Origin: Lutraria lutraria | Taxonomy: Eukaryota; Mollusca; Bivalvia; Venerida; Mactridae | Length of the DNA: 64,000 nucleotides | Direction of reading: 5' to 3' | Assembly (NCBI GenBank): GCA_964023205.1 | Contig: OZ026834.1 | Coordinates: 47,735,029-47,799,028 of the forward strand | In this document: positions 46,601-56,900 of the stretch, piece by piece | Layout: every line of letters starts with the position of its first letter | How positions within the stretch are numbered: position 1 is the stretch's first letter | Notes under the pieces: model-generated | Seen by the model: the letters and a program-made list of their open reading frames with translations, nothing else | What the model was told of the DNA's origin: nothing | Database searches by the model: none | Program-made: the position numbers and the translations under genes

Positions 46601-49600
46601 CACTATATATCAGACAAGACTGCTGATCCTGTACCTTTCGTAAAGTCTGATTACAATATTCCGTTCACAAGTATTTGATGTATGTTTTCTTTTTACTAAG
46701 AATATTAACTATAACCACAGATATCATTAAGCTCACAATTACCTATTCGGACCGTCCTTAAAAAATAATTAGTTAGCCGTAACACTGCATACTAACCAAA
46801 AAAGGCCGCTTTTTTGCCTCTCTGGATTTTTTTTCATTAAAATCAGCATTTAGACATGTATTTTGGGTTAAATATAAAAATAAATTGTACAAAAAAATCC
46901 TGCAGGAATAACCTAAGATAAAATATACAATCATACAGGTATATCCTAAGATATACAATCACCTGTATTGTGCAATCAGATTTTGTAGTTTGTACATTTC
47001 ATTTTCTTTCTTGTTTTTCATACTGTGCAGATAAAAAACTGCTGTATCGAGAATCTGACCTAAAATTGTAAAGGTACATGTATTTACATATAAACTCATT
47101 GATATTGTATATAGTATATAAATATATTTTCTAATCATACAACTCCAGAATTATTATTATTTGTACATGTATGAGCTGACATTATTTTGTTAATTCAGTT
47201 AAAGTTAAACAAACAGAAGTAATGAATGGGTGTCTGCTGTCATCCAACATCAGTGATGATATATATATTATTTACTTATGCATAACTGTCCTGCCAAGCC
47301 CTACCCAACCTAGCCAAATCCCATCAAATTGGTAATTTCTATCATATGTCACATGTGATTCATTGTGGGTTGGCTTAACATGGGTTTATGTAGTAGGGGT
47401 TCACTACGTGCTTCGTGAATAGTCCGTGCAAAATAATTCGAACCAGAGATCATCAAATAAAGAGGCTACAAACATTATGAATTTCATTCTGGATTTTCAG
47501 TATCAATTCACCACAAATTTTGGTTATGTGGGACTAGGCAGTAAATGCTGTACATGAACTGAACATAAATTCATGTTAATATGAATACTACTATTGACAT
47601 AAATATTTTGTCAAAAGAAGTCCATAATTTATCAATCTATTAATAATAATACAATATTCACCTGTTTTGGATATAACAGCGGATTTACATCCATTTGAAA
47701 ATCCAGGATCTAGGGCAAGTATTGTACAGCCTTTGAGAGGGGCTGACAACAACAAATTCTCTAAGTTTGTAGCAAACACTTCTATAGAAGCTTTCTCGGC
47801 TGATTTAGTTAGCTGTGACCTTAGTAAAAGAAAGAAAATGCATTCACAACAACTATTTCTCAGAAATGATATTTTTTCTACATGGATTATAGTCAAGAAA
47901 GAACGACATAATCAGGAGATACATTCTGTATCACTTGTTTAGTATTTTTGGAATATGACCCATACCCTTGGGATTGGGAATTTCAGCGGTGTTTTGTTAA
48001 AAATTGGGAAAATATGCGTATTTAATTGAACAAAAACAATCACTGTTCATGCTGGGAACTTTCAATCATTACATGTCTATTACAGTGAAAGGTCTTTTGC
48101 TTGTTTTCAAAGATTTTCAGGGCTTTTTTTCTTTAAGTTTCAATTGAAAATTTTTGTCAGTGAATTGGGAAAAGGAGATAATTTTTTCAGATTGGGAATA
48201 TGACCAAATTCCGGCTAATACCCCTGCATGTGTATGTGATAATGTGTGGACTTCCTGATGAGGTCACTAAATAGTGACATAATTCTGTGACTTAAGATAA
48301 GCAATAATCTGAGCAAGAAAATATTGCTTCAGACCCGAACTAAGTTCTCATTTTGTCACCTTAGGTTTAGAGTAAATATAATAAAATTAACCATCCCTGA
48401 AAAACCTATTTCCAAACCCAAGTCACATGATGATAAATCTGTTATAACAATTGATGAAAACATTTATTTAGGTAAAACAAGGATAATCTTAAGTGAAATC
48501 AAGCAGAGAGCACAGTTCCAGTTCACTCAAAACTTTAGATTGATTTAAAGAACACTTCTTATTCAATGAAGTAAAAGTAAACATATATGTAACGATAATA
48601 TTGTTTTGTATCACCATTATACCAGAACCAGATTGAAGTTAATTCAATAAGAAAAACTTTAGATCTTTTAATTTCATGCATATAACAAATAAGATAGAGC
48701 TGGTATTTTAGTTTGATAAAATGAAGACTTCAATGATGAATATTTGGTACCACTGAATTCTAGTTCTAAAGGGCTTTAAAACAACATTAAGACAACATTA
48801 GTGATGCCGAGTTGTACAAAACATGAGGAGTATTAAGTATGTACCTGACCAGTCTGGTGATCTGAGGTTGAATTAATCTGGCATAGGCATCCTTTACACT
48901 TTGTTCTATAACATATCTAGAGTCTGCATTCATTCGATGGTGTAACCATTGGCGACAACAAAATTCTGTCATTTCTCTTTCAAGACATGTAGGAATATCT
49001 ATCTTTATTTTTAATATCTTGTAATGTTCACCACGGTTCATTGCTAATACCTGAAGCAAGAAAAGTAAATTATGGACTTCATCATAAATATGAACTTTTG
49101 ACAACAGGACTACTGTATTAATCTTCCTTACACATAAAAGTATAACCAGTAACTCTCCATGTACAAATATTTTCCAGTTTTTTTCTTATTCTAGATACTA
49201 AGTTTCTTATTCTAGATACCAAGTACAGACAGTGTAAATATAAATTAAAAACAAAAATTAAGCTGAACTCTATAGAAGATAAATAACAAGAAGTATGGAT
49301 GTGAAATATAACTTCAGCTTACTAAGAAAACAGTTAGTTTGGTTTGTAAATAAATCATAAAGGTTCAAAGAATCAAGCCAGTTTTTAGAACAATGATCCT
49401 TCTGGCTTCTGTTTCAATATGGAGTTCTAGATAAAAATGTCTATAAACATGTCTAAATTTTAAAAATTATGAAAAAGTTTCATTTAAAGTGCAAAAGTTT
49501 GATCCAAGTCGAATACTCAACATTTATTGACTCAAATTGTGTAGCTAGAATTTAAGTCATGAAGAAAACTAAGTTAGTCAGCAGTACAGGTGATATATAA

Positions 49601-52566
49601 ATCTAATTAATTGTGTATGTACCTGATGGTGCTGAACTCTGTTGATAGACGTAGAGTAGTTGAAATAATCTTTATATTTATGAGCTGGTTCCACTTTTTC
49701 TCCAGGTTTTGGCTGATAAGTAGATTGCTTTATTTCACCACTTTGTATATTAATATTCCAGTTGGTAGCCCTTAAAGTAAAGAAGGTGTACAACTTGACA
49801 TCTCAGAGAATTTCTATATGATCTACTGTCTTAATCAATTTAGAATTTCTACATGATCAACTGTATAAATCAACTTTATATTTCTACATGATTTACTGTA
49901 AAGTATGTTATAGCAGTGTAAATAGACAAAATGAGAGGGATACATGTATTACACTTAACAGGCATGATCAAGGAAAATTGATTTCCATCATCTTAGTGAT
50001 GAAAAGACCATGTCCATCCACCGGTTGCCTTTGCATCATAGATGTGACATGCTCTTAGTAAAATAGATTAGAGATTTATAAATTACTCCCTATGAATAAC
50101 CTATATCCAATATACAACTAACTCTAATCTGTTTTTAATCTTACATTTTCCTCACTTTTTCCATGACAGCAGTGTGCTTATGAATTATATCAGCAATTAT
50201 ATGTACAACACCATTCATTACCTCATCTATAGTCTTCAGTCCTGAAATCAGCAAGTTTTATTACTTAATCTGTCACTCAGTCCACAATATGTTCACTTTG
50301 GTTTTTTTTGCATTTTTTTCTTTCAAAAGTACATAACATAAATATTTTTCATGTTTTGTTACTATTATGTTTCACCACATGTTGGTAACATGACTAACTG
50401 ACATGAAATTGAAAACACAAATTACATTCTAAGAACCTTTTAAACAGTAAAAAAAATAACAAAAGGTGTTTTTGTCTAATACTCATTCATCATTGCAGCA
50501 ATACATATTATACCATATACATGCCAGAATACATATCAACGGCTTTATGCGCATGGTGCTCAGTTATTTTTTTGTAATCAACAAACACTTGATAATCTGG
50601 TCTATTAATTAAATAAATTTTAGACATTTGATGTTCTGTTCTACTATATAACTAAGTTGACCACTTATACTTTACAAGACTCATACAATACAAGAATACA
50701 AACCTTTCTCTGTGTTCTTCACCATCTTTTCTGCTTCTGATTTATAACCATTTCCTTTTAAAAACTTCATAGCTAATGGTTCTAACCCTAATACTTTAGC
50801 CCTCTCAGCTAATGTTCCCTTATTTCCAGGTTTGAATGGAGCATACTGAAAACAAATATAAACATTTCAATTAGAATATCATTATATAAACTACATGTAT
50901 AATGTAATTTTTGGCCTTTATATATATATAGCACTTATATTGACATTCAATGTTTTCATGGGATCTGACCTGGTGACCTATTTTTTTACCTTAGATGACC
51001 CATGCCAGAACTTATCCAAGATATCACTGAGTAACACATTCTGTACAAGTTTGATGAAGATCCAATTAAGTATTAACAGCCCAAATTGTGGACGCTGGAC
51101 GACAGCCAACATATGCTGGATAATTGATTGATACTACCATCTCTCCGAGCAAATGATTACCTACTCAATTTAAAAATATTGAGAGGGAAATGTTTAAGCA
51201 TTCACCAAAATGAAATCAGTCAGAGCCTCACTCTGAATCATCCTGTTACAAATTCATTTAAAACACCGCAAGATGAATGTATTTTAAATATTCATAAGAG
51301 TTCACATAATTTACATACCAGACAGTCCACTTCTGTTAAAGAAACAGCATTACTAAGGGACAGGTCAAGTTCTTTTGTAAGCTTGCCAAGTTTATGTATA
51401 GCTGCTTTTGATGACTTAACTTTGGTTTCAACAGCTCTGAAATATAAAAACAATAGTAGTAGAAACTGATATATTGATATCTAGAAGTCAAATAGAAATA
51501 ACAAGTGAACAAAAAATTTCACTATACATGTACAACAACCAGGTACATTCAACTTATACATCACTGAATTCTTTTGTAAAATAATTTCAATCAGCTTAAT
51601 TAGAATAAATATTGTAACAATCGGGCTATCATTTGACCCTTAAAATGACGTTTTGACCCTTGAAATTAGCAAAATAAATTTAAGCTACTGACTCTTGATA
51701 ATCTATACCAAAGGGTCAAATTTATTATTTCATTCGTAAGAAATTTGTTGACTCATCAGATTATCATCAGCCGATTATGGGTCATTTTTACCCTCAACTT
51801 TTGACAGCTAGTGAGAACCCTGTAAATTCTATACAAATCTAGAAATTATTTAAGTAACCAAACAAAGAATATAGTAGCAAACAGGGCTCTCCTTTGACCC
51901 TTAAAATGGCATTTTGACTCTTGATATTTGCAAAATAAAGTTTTTCACTCTTGAAAATTGGAACCAAAGGGTCAAATTTACTATTACATTAGTAGGAAAT
52001 TTGGTTGTCCCTGTTGACTCTTCAAATTTCTATCAGCTAAGGGTAATTTTGACCCCCAACTTTTGGAGTCTAGGGAGCACTCTGGCACATATTTCCTCCT
52101 CTAATGTTTACCTTAATTCTTCCAAAGCTGTACATGTATCTCGAATCTTCTGTACGTTCATGTCTCCAGTTTGCTCTTTTCTGTACCTAGCAATGAAAGG
52201 AATTGTGCTCCCTTCATCTAGCAACTTAACAACATTTTTTGCAGCCCATACAGGTACATCTATATTCACACTAATGACATCTTCCACTTTCCAACTTACA
52301 GAACCTGATTCAGAAGCCATTTCAGATTTTACCCTAACAGCTTTGGGCTTCTTTTCCACACCATTAGCAGTCTTAGGTTCTATTTTGCATTTAAGTTTTT
52401 TTTTCAAAGGCTCGTCTGAAGATTCACCATCCACTGAATCTGTGCTTTTTACAGCAGTAGAATTTCTTTTCAAAGGCTGCTTTTTAACAGGACTATCCAT
52501 TTTAGTCTGAAGATGTTTTTGTTTTTTCTGTGGAGACAGTCTTTCTTTTTTAACCTGAAGAGACAT
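40340..52566 (-). CDS. SRBD1: S1 RNA-binding domain-containing protein 1 (Tex-like), 17 coding exons, 856 aa
   Basis: Coding exons in transcript order: 52566-52112, 51436-51319, 50845-50704, 50241-50145, 49770-49623, 49050-48845, 47819-47662, 47059-46963, 46423-46325, 46029-45938, 45626-45544, 44948-44842, 44005-43835, 43374-43231, 42148-42063, 41186-41088, 40608-40340. All have AG/GT boundaries, and the lengths sum to 2571 bp with matching phases. Domain order: Lys-rich N-terminus; Tex N-terminal motif [12 protein letters not shown] (about 120-131); YqgF/RNase H-like domain with [12 protein letters not shown] (Asp426) and [11 protein letters not shown]; Tex core with [20 protein letters not shown]; helix-hairpin-helix [20 protein letters not shown] (about 604-650); C-terminal S1 domain [20 protein letters not shown] (from 784). 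Bacterial Tex proteins bind nucleic acid during transcription; the metazoan role is poorly defined. Shorter than the human protein (about 995 aa), mainly in linkers. Start ATG (52566) lies 10 bases after an acceptor, so a 5' non-coding exon is expected upstream. Confidence 0.95.
41088..41186 (-). CDS. SRBD1: SRBD1 exon, residues 735-767
   Basis: [20 protein letters not shown] and [11 protein letters not shown]. Acceptor ATTTTGCAG, donor GTGAGT. Confidence 0.9.
41671..42000 (-). repeat. 32-bp minisatellite, about 10 copies, in an SRBD1 intron
   Basis: Plus-strand unit GATCTGACAAATTTAAAGTG followed by ATAATATATTTA, period exactly 32 bp. Nearly identical copies with single changes (TTTAGAGTG, ATATTCAG, GATGTGATAAAATG at the right edge). 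Ends about 60 bp from the 42063-42148 exon. Confidence 0.95.
42063..42148 (-). CDS. SRBD1: SRBD1 exon, residues 706-734
   Basis: [20 protein letters not shown] then VRQYLSRN. Acceptor TTTATTTCAG, donor GTGAGT. Confidence 0.9.
42149..43230 (-). other. SRBD1 intron, nothing assigned
   Basis: AT-rich. 42355-42420 has an inverted relative near 25600-25670 ('AAGTACAGAAAGTACTGTCG'), suggesting a dispersed repeat. No exon supported. Confidence 0.4.
43231..43374 (-). CDS. SRBD1: SRBD1 exon, residues 658-705
   Basis: A Lys-rich linker, then [20 protein letters not shown], which matches the linker between the HhH and S1 domains. Acceptor ATTGTTGTAG, donor GTTAGT (non-consensus but in phase). Confidence 0.88.
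43617..43719 (-). CDS. SRBD1: Candidate alternative terminal exon of SRBD1
   Basis: Acceptor CATTTATAG. In the phase left by the HhH exon, it reads R then [20 protein letters not shown] and [12 protein letters not shown] before TAA at 43617-43619. Composition looks coding and the phase fits, but it has no counterpart in the human protein I know, and the full-length model skips it. If used, the product would end at about residue 691 and lack the S1 domain. It could instead be a chance open stretch. Confidence 0.45.
43835..44005 (-). CDS. SRBD1: SRBD1 exon, residues 601-657 (HhH)
   Basis: [40 protein letters not shown]: the Tex helix-hairpin-helix pair. Acceptor ATTTACAG, donor GTTCAT (weak). 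Confidence 0.92.
44842..44948 (-). CDS. SRBD1: SRBD1 exon, residues 566-600
   Basis: [20 protein letters not shown] and [12 protein letters not shown], the conserved Tex core segment. Donor GTAAAT; acceptor ATTTAAAG lacks a strong pyrimidine tract. Confidence 0.92.
45160..45375 (-). repeat. Interspersed repeat in SRBD1 intron, family of 59632-60506
   Basis: The minus strand reads 'CGGATCCTCACCAAACCAG', 'GAAATGTTTATGGCCATTAG' and '...GGGCCTTGACGG', matching 59750-59830 in type. The minus-strand frame 45118-45444 crosses it and is not an SRBD1 exon. Confidence 0.5.
45544..45626 (-). CDS. SRBD1: SRBD1 exon, residues 538-565
   Basis: [20 protein letters not shown] then LGIGQYQ. Acceptor CTTTATTCAG, donor GTAAGT. 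Confidence 0.93.
45938..46029 (-). CDS. SRBD1: SRBD1 exon, residues 507-537
   Basis: [20 protein letters not shown] then [10 protein letters not shown], one of the best conserved Tex motifs. Acceptor TTTTCTTCCAG, donor GTATGA. Confidence 0.95.
46325..46423 (-). CDS. SRBD1: SRBD1 exon, residues 474-506
   Basis: [24 protein letters not shown] and RETE are YqgF-domain motifs. Acceptor TTTTTTTTCAG, donor GTAAGT. Confidence 0.94.
46963..47059 (-). CDS. SRBD1: SRBD1 exon, residues 442-473
   Basis: [20 protein letters not shown] then [11 protein letters not shown]. Acceptor ACAATTTTAG, donor GTGATT. Confidence 0.9.
47662..47819 (-). CDS. SRBD1: SRBD1 exon, residues 389-441 (YqgF start)
   Basis: [20 protein letters not shown] then [16 protein letters not shown]; Asp426 is the conserved acidic residue of the RNase H-like fold. 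Acceptor TTTACTAAG, donor GTGAAT. Confidence 0.93.
47820..48844 (-). other. SRBD1 intron with a probable MITE-like repeat
   Basis: 47948-48226 is bounded by inverted-looking segments ('GGAATATGACCCATACCC' and 'GGGAATATGACCAAATTCCG' with 'AATACCCC'). Suggestive of a non-autonomous element, but the ends are not resolved. Nothing else assigned. Confidence 0.35.
48845..49050 (-). CDS. SRBD1: SRBD1 exon, residues 321-388
   Basis: [20 protein letters not shown] ... FCCRQWLHH ... [16 protein letters not shown], all typical of Tex proteins (A.NRGE motif). Acceptor TTGCTTCAG, donor GTACAT. Confidence 0.94.
49051..49622 (-). other. SRBD1 intron, nothing assigned
   Basis: AT-rich sequence with a small duplication ('CTTATTCTAGATAC' twice near 49180-49220). 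No exon or element. Confidence 0.4.
49623..49770 (-). CDS. SRBD1: SRBD1 exon, residues 271-320
   Basis: [20 protein letters not shown] ... [20 protein letters not shown], matching the segment before A.NRGE in Tex proteins. Acceptor TACTTTAAG, donor GTACAT. Confidence 0.92.
50145..50241 (-). CDS. SRBD1: SRBD1 exon, residues 239-270
   Basis: [20 protein letters not shown] then [11 protein letters not shown]. Acceptor CTGATTTCAG, donor GTAAGA. Confidence 0.92.
50704..50845 (-). CDS. SRBD1: SRBD1 exon, residues 192-238
   Basis: [20 protein letters not shown], the conserved Tex motif 'PYK...KR.T.A..A...GL'. Acceptor TTTGTTTTCAG, donor GTTTGT. Confidence 0.93.
51319..51436 (-). CDS. SRBD1: SRBD1 exon, residues 152-191
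   Basis: [20 protein letters not shown] then [19 protein letters not shown]. Acceptor TATATTTCAG, donor GTATGT. Confidence 0.92.
51622..52085. mobile_element. Two tandem hAT-like MITE copies in an SRBD1 intron
   Basis: The second copy (about 51881-52085) starts CAGGGCTCTCCTTTGACCC and ends AGTCTAGGGAGCACTCTGG, so its ends are imperfectly inverted (CAGGGCTCTC / CCAGAGTGCTCC), as in hAT-type MITEs. The first copy (about 51622-51825) is homologous: 'GGGCTATCATTTGACCC' ... 'GCTAGTGAGAACCCTG'. The two are offset by about 260 bp. Confidence 0.55.
52112..52566 (-). CDS. SRBD1: SRBD1 first coding exon, residues 1-152
   Basis: Starts [20 protein letters not shown]. The first 90 residues are Lys-rich and low in hydrophobics, likely disordered with nuclear-localisation-like basic clusters. 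Then [20 protein letters not shown] and [20 protein letters not shown]. The exon begins at 52575 after a CTTGCAG acceptor, placing ATG ten bases in. Confidence 0.92.
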
Positions 52567-53281
52567 CTTTAATACCTGCAAGATACAAAATGATAAAATA
52601 TAATACTTTAATAGTTAGACATATTCATGTATCATTAACTTACTGCCTACATACAGTATTCTAAGTGAAGAACAGATTATGGGAAGAACAGTGGATTCTC
52701 ACTGGCTCGTACTCCCTGGGACAGACGAAATCAGTTCTACTTCTAGTTTTATGAAGTTCCAGCCATCCGAAGAAAAACACTCTTTTCACTTCATTATTAT
52801 TTCCCTTACAAGTATAATTTGCATTTTGTGATGTGTTCATGTTGTTTAATTGTAATGATCATGCAATTTATAAAATAATCAAATGTGCTCATTGTACCAC
52901 TCAGTCTTGACCTTTGTTACCATCGTGTTCGAATTACTTTGTAACTAGTGTTCTAGTTTTCCAGAGTTCACATTTACCAATTTAGTCATTAGTAATATAT
53001 GAAATACCAAAATCATGAACAGATTGCCCATGCTCTCATAAAGACTACTAGTGGTGTATTATATTGACTATTGTAGCCGTGCATCGGATAAATATTGTTC
53101 TCCTATTACATTTGTTGCCATGAGTGTGTGACTAGCCTTGGTATCCTACAGCTAGGATGAAGCAAAGACTGCGTTAGTCGAAAGAGCATGCATGTGGTTG
53201 TCGCTATGAATTACTTTTAAAAAAAAAGGACAAATGTACAGGTGTGGTATATTGTATTTATAAATTGGCTGGGATATTCAC

Positions 53282-53357
53282 CAGCACAATAGCTCAGTTG
53301 GTAGAGCATCTGACTTGCAAGCAGGAGGGCGCGGGTTGGAGCCGTGCAACGGCTACA
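53282..53357 (+). tRNA. tRNA-like sequence, Ala(TGC)-like, probably a degraded gene or SINE head
   Basis: A-box TAGCTCAGTTGGTAGAGC is perfect and forms a D-arm. Anticodon loop CTTGCAA gives anticodon TGC. The T-arm/B-box region (GGGTTGGAGCC) departs from GGTTCGAATCC, and the acceptor stem does not pair well. No SINE tail was found downstream. Most likely a tRNA pseudogene or a truncated tRNA-derived SINE. An open frame at 53244-53441 passes through it by chance. Confidence 0.55.
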
Positions 53358-53775
53358 TTACATTATTTTCCTCCTCCAGACTTATCATTATACAAAAATA
53401 TGTTTTCCTATGTAAAGTCTACTAAAGAAATCACACACTAGACATACTTTCAATTTAAATCATTAAGTCACTAAATCAGACAGAGAGATAAACGAGGCAA
53501 CGTCAAAGCAGCACAAATCATTAGCATTTTTTAAGTTCATGTGTATTTAACGAAAAAAGTTTGTCCGAAATTGTGCAACTAAAAGTAAAAAAAATCTGAG
53601 CAGACGGCATCTAATGACAATATCATGATCAAGGCTACCACAAAAATGTCCGTTTAAAAATAAATTACCAAATGTAGAAATTCATCAGATGAAATCCTAT
53701 GTATACGCAACAAAATGTGGAAAACAAAGCACTGATTAATTTTCAATTTAAATGTTACCGGCGTCGACGAAACAT

Positions 53776-53825
53776 AAACTGGTTCCCGTTCCCCTTAGCA
53801 CAGGCTGAACGACCGGAACCAGTTT
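53776..53825. promoter_or_regulatory. 11-bp perfect inverted repeat upstream of CRY-DASH
   Basis: AAACTGGTTCC (53776-53786) and GGAACCAGTTT (53815-53825) are exact reverse complements separated by 28 bp, about 110 bp before the CRY-DASH ATG. Could be a paired factor site or a hairpin in the 5' UTR. Confidence 0.5.
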
Positions 53826-53880
53826 AACGTAAACAATCATACGGTGTACACTGCCTTTTCGATTCACTCATTTAGTCCTA

Positions 53881-53888
53881 TTACGTAA
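53881..53888. promoter_or_regulatory. TTACGTAA palindrome (D-box-like) near the CRY-DASH start
   Basis: A perfect 8-bp PAR-bZIP/D-box-type site 44 bp upstream of the CRY-DASH ATG. In fish, D-boxes confer light induction on photolyase and cryptochrome genes. The function here is inferred. The same 8-mer also occurs at 1753 in a transposon, so chance is possible. Confidence 0.4.
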
Positions 53889-53931
53889 ATTCTGCCGTGG
53901 AAAGAAACTCGGTTCGCTTTAAACTGCAGAC

Positions 53932-53997
53932 ATGGCAACAAAAGGACGTGTGGTCATTTGTATGCTTAGAAATGATCTACGAATTCACGACAATGAG
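53932..53997 (+). CDS. CRY-DASH: CRY-DASH exon 1
   Basis: ATG in context GCAGACATGG, 22 codons, donor GTATGC. The start is supported by the family's usual position of the RNDLR motif 13-17 residues from the N-terminus. Confidence 0.9.
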
Positions 53998-56900
53998 GTA
54001 TGCGGCTTTGCATTCCTATTTCTGTTTAATTTCCCTCGAGCGCTTGTAATTACTGTTACATGTGTTCAAAACGATTCAAAGACCTATTCATAGTTCGCTA
54101 AGATATCCAGTGGACTTAGACTTTTATATGAAATGTTATGCATAAATTTCTTAAACTAACAATTTTGGAGAAAAGTGAAATATCATATTCACATAGCAGC
54201 ATTGCCACCTACCTTTATATGCCAATTTCTATCAATTGCCGTTAATTAAAGTAGGAACAAGATTCTTCTTTAATAAATAATGATTATTGTACTCCCTTAT
54301 AAATATAATTTTCTTCTTCCAAGTGAATGTATGAATCTCTCTCTGGAGCATGCACATACATTTTTATTTACAAGGTGATCATGAGTGCGCAGTAAATATA
54401 AAACCATATTTGTAATATGTACAGTCAGGATTGCTCATTATTTGAGATGGCGACCAGCCAGTCCTTCCCTGAATGACTCTGGGGTCTGTAGAACTGTAAG
54501 GTGCTTCAGTAGCTGGTTCCACAATCGCGCTCTGGAGATGAAGAAGGTGTGACGGTATGGTGTGTCTGTCCTGCAGTAGGGAAATATCCAATACCTGACT
54601 ACTGCACCATCCATATCTTCTAGACCATGACCACGTGTAGATGTGATGTATTGTCCAAGATGTTTGGTGGCTGGGATATCCAGGAGGCCATTGGTTATCT
54701 GATACATTATCAAAGTTTTGAGTGCTGGCGGCAGAGTTCTAGGGTAGGTAGCCCAAGGTCTCGAAAATCTGGCAGGTGCTGCTTGTGGTCCTGTAATTGC
54801 CTGTGATGAATTGTGCTGCTCTAAGCTGCACAGCCTCTTAACTGTTGGATACAGGTCTGGGTGTGAGGGTCCCAAGCTGTCGCTGCATAGTCAAGGACGG
54901 GTCTGACTAGTGACTTGTAGTACTGCAGCTTTATGTCTTTTGGGCAGCTGGAGAGGTTCCTACGGAGGAATGCAAGGGAGTTGTTGGCAGACTTGGTGCG
55001 GCTGTCCACATATGGATTCCAGGAAAGATCGCTTGCAAGTGTTACATCTAGATACTTTCCTGTCTTGACTAAGGCTAACTGTTGCCCATGGATGCAGCAA
55101 TCTGTTTGTATCAGGGTTCACTTTCTAGTTATCCTCAATACCTCACATTTGATTGGGTTAAACGACATCTTCCATGTTGTTTCCCATTCTTGAAGGGTGT
55201 AAAGGTCATCCAGCAGAATCTGTGCATCAGCCGGTGACTTGATCTTTCTGTCCGCGAAGAGCCTTGTGATGGACTTTACTTTGGAGGGCATGTCATTAAT
55301 GTACACCAAGAAGAGCAGGGGTCCTAACACCGAGCCTTAAGGGGCGCAGGATGTCACTGGTACTGGGTTTGACTGTACACCCTTTAACCTGTACCTGCTG
55401 ACTGGTTAGATAGGAAGCTTCTTATCCAGGTGAGGATGTTTACACTGATGCTATAGTGCTTCAGCTTCACAGCATGATGTTTGCGTGGGACCTTGTCAAA
55501 CGCTTTACTGAAATCAAGTTAGATGGCATCTATTTGCTTACTGTTGTCAATAGCTGACAAGATGTCCTGTAGTGTCAGAAGTAGCTGTGTCTCACATGAC
55601 TGGCACTTCCTGAACCCATGTTGTGAGTCGGACAATATATTCAGGTCCTCCATGTGCTGCATAATCTGACTGCACGATGTGCTCCATGATTTTACAGCAA
55701 ACGGAGGTGAGGGAAATAGGCCTGTAGTTAGCAGGGGTGCTTCTGTCGCCCTTCTTGAAGATTGGAGCCACCAGTGCTTGCTTCCAGTCACCAGGCATGC
55801 AGGCTTGTGATAGAGAGGCCTGAAAGATGAGGGTCAACATAGGTGAGAGTTCACTGGCAAATTCTTGTAGAAATCTTGTTCAGATGGCATCAGGTCCTGT
55901 AACCTTGTGTAGGTTCAGGTTCCGCTAGAGTTTGTGTATGCCCTCATTTCCTTTGTCGAAGGTTGCCATTGATGGGTTAGTCTTGAGTTCTTCCCCTTAC
56001 ACTATGTTATCGGGTCAGACAAAGCGCAATAATGGCGGCGTCCTCTGTACATTCTAAGATATGGGCATTTTCTTAAATCAAGTGCTTGTGAGGGTTGGTA
56101 ATGAATCCTATTTATATAATATATATTATATCACAGACGTCCACTTTTTAGATGATCGCAAAAGATCTTTTGCATTTTTACTAAGACTCATGTAAAAGCT
56201 ACATGTATCAACAAATAAGAATGATCATTTAAATATCTCGCTGCTGTTACAATATTAGTACATTAACAATTAAAATTAGGAATAACATCACAAATGATCG
56301 GTCAAAATAAGAATATTCTGTTGCCTGTGCATTACCATGGAACCAGATAGGTATGGTGTTCCACTCATCTTCAGGATATTACTTGGGTCCTCTTCTGTAA
56401 ATACACTTGAAAATTGCTGGTTCAAGATTGCAGCCTTTGACTTTGGGTCATTATGTAGGAGGCTTCACATTTCAGGGGGCAATACCACTGCTGTCACATC
56501 TTCTTTGGGTCATGATCTTCAGAGACAGTATCGCTGATGTAGGTGTTGTATGCCTGCCTGCACTCATACTGGACTGTCTTTTGCAGCTGTTTGTAACGAC
56601 TGAGGTCTTCAGGTTTCCTTGTGTGTTTGGCTCTCCTAAGTGCCCACTTCTTCCATCTTGATAGGCGCTTGATCTATCTGTTGATCCAGGGTTGGCTATA
56701 TCGTTTTGTTTGGATGTGCTTTTCTATTGTATTAATACAGAACTGCTTAAATTCTTTCCAAAGAATGTTGATGTCAGTATCAGAGTTATGACTGTTGAGA
56801 AAGATGTCACAGAATTGTTCTATAGATGTGTGTGTTCTGGCAAGATCAGCATGTTCTCAAAGCAGAATCTTTCGTCATGGTGGCTTGGATCTGGGCCCAC

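Larger units (their letters stand above)
52576..53931. promoter_or_regulatory. Head-to-head intergenic region between SRBD1 and CRY-DASH
   Basis: About 1.35 kb between the SRBD1 first coding exon (minus) and the CRY-DASH ATG (plus). It must hold the 5' non-coding exon of SRBD1 and the two start regions, which I cannot place exactly. CpG dinucleotides are more frequent at 53755-53940 than in the surrounding DNA. Also contains a tRNA-like sequence (53282-53357), an 11-bp inverted repeat and a TTACGTAA site. Confidence 0.5.

Noticed and set aside
51914..52510. A 198-codon plus-strand open frame
   Set aside because: It is the reverse-strand shadow of the first coding exon of SRBD1 and the adjacent MITE; it has no domain.
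53282..53357. A functional tRNA-Ala(TGC) gene
   Set aside because: The D-arm and anticodon loop are good, but the B-box and acceptor stem are too degraded. Kept only as a tRNA-like sequence.
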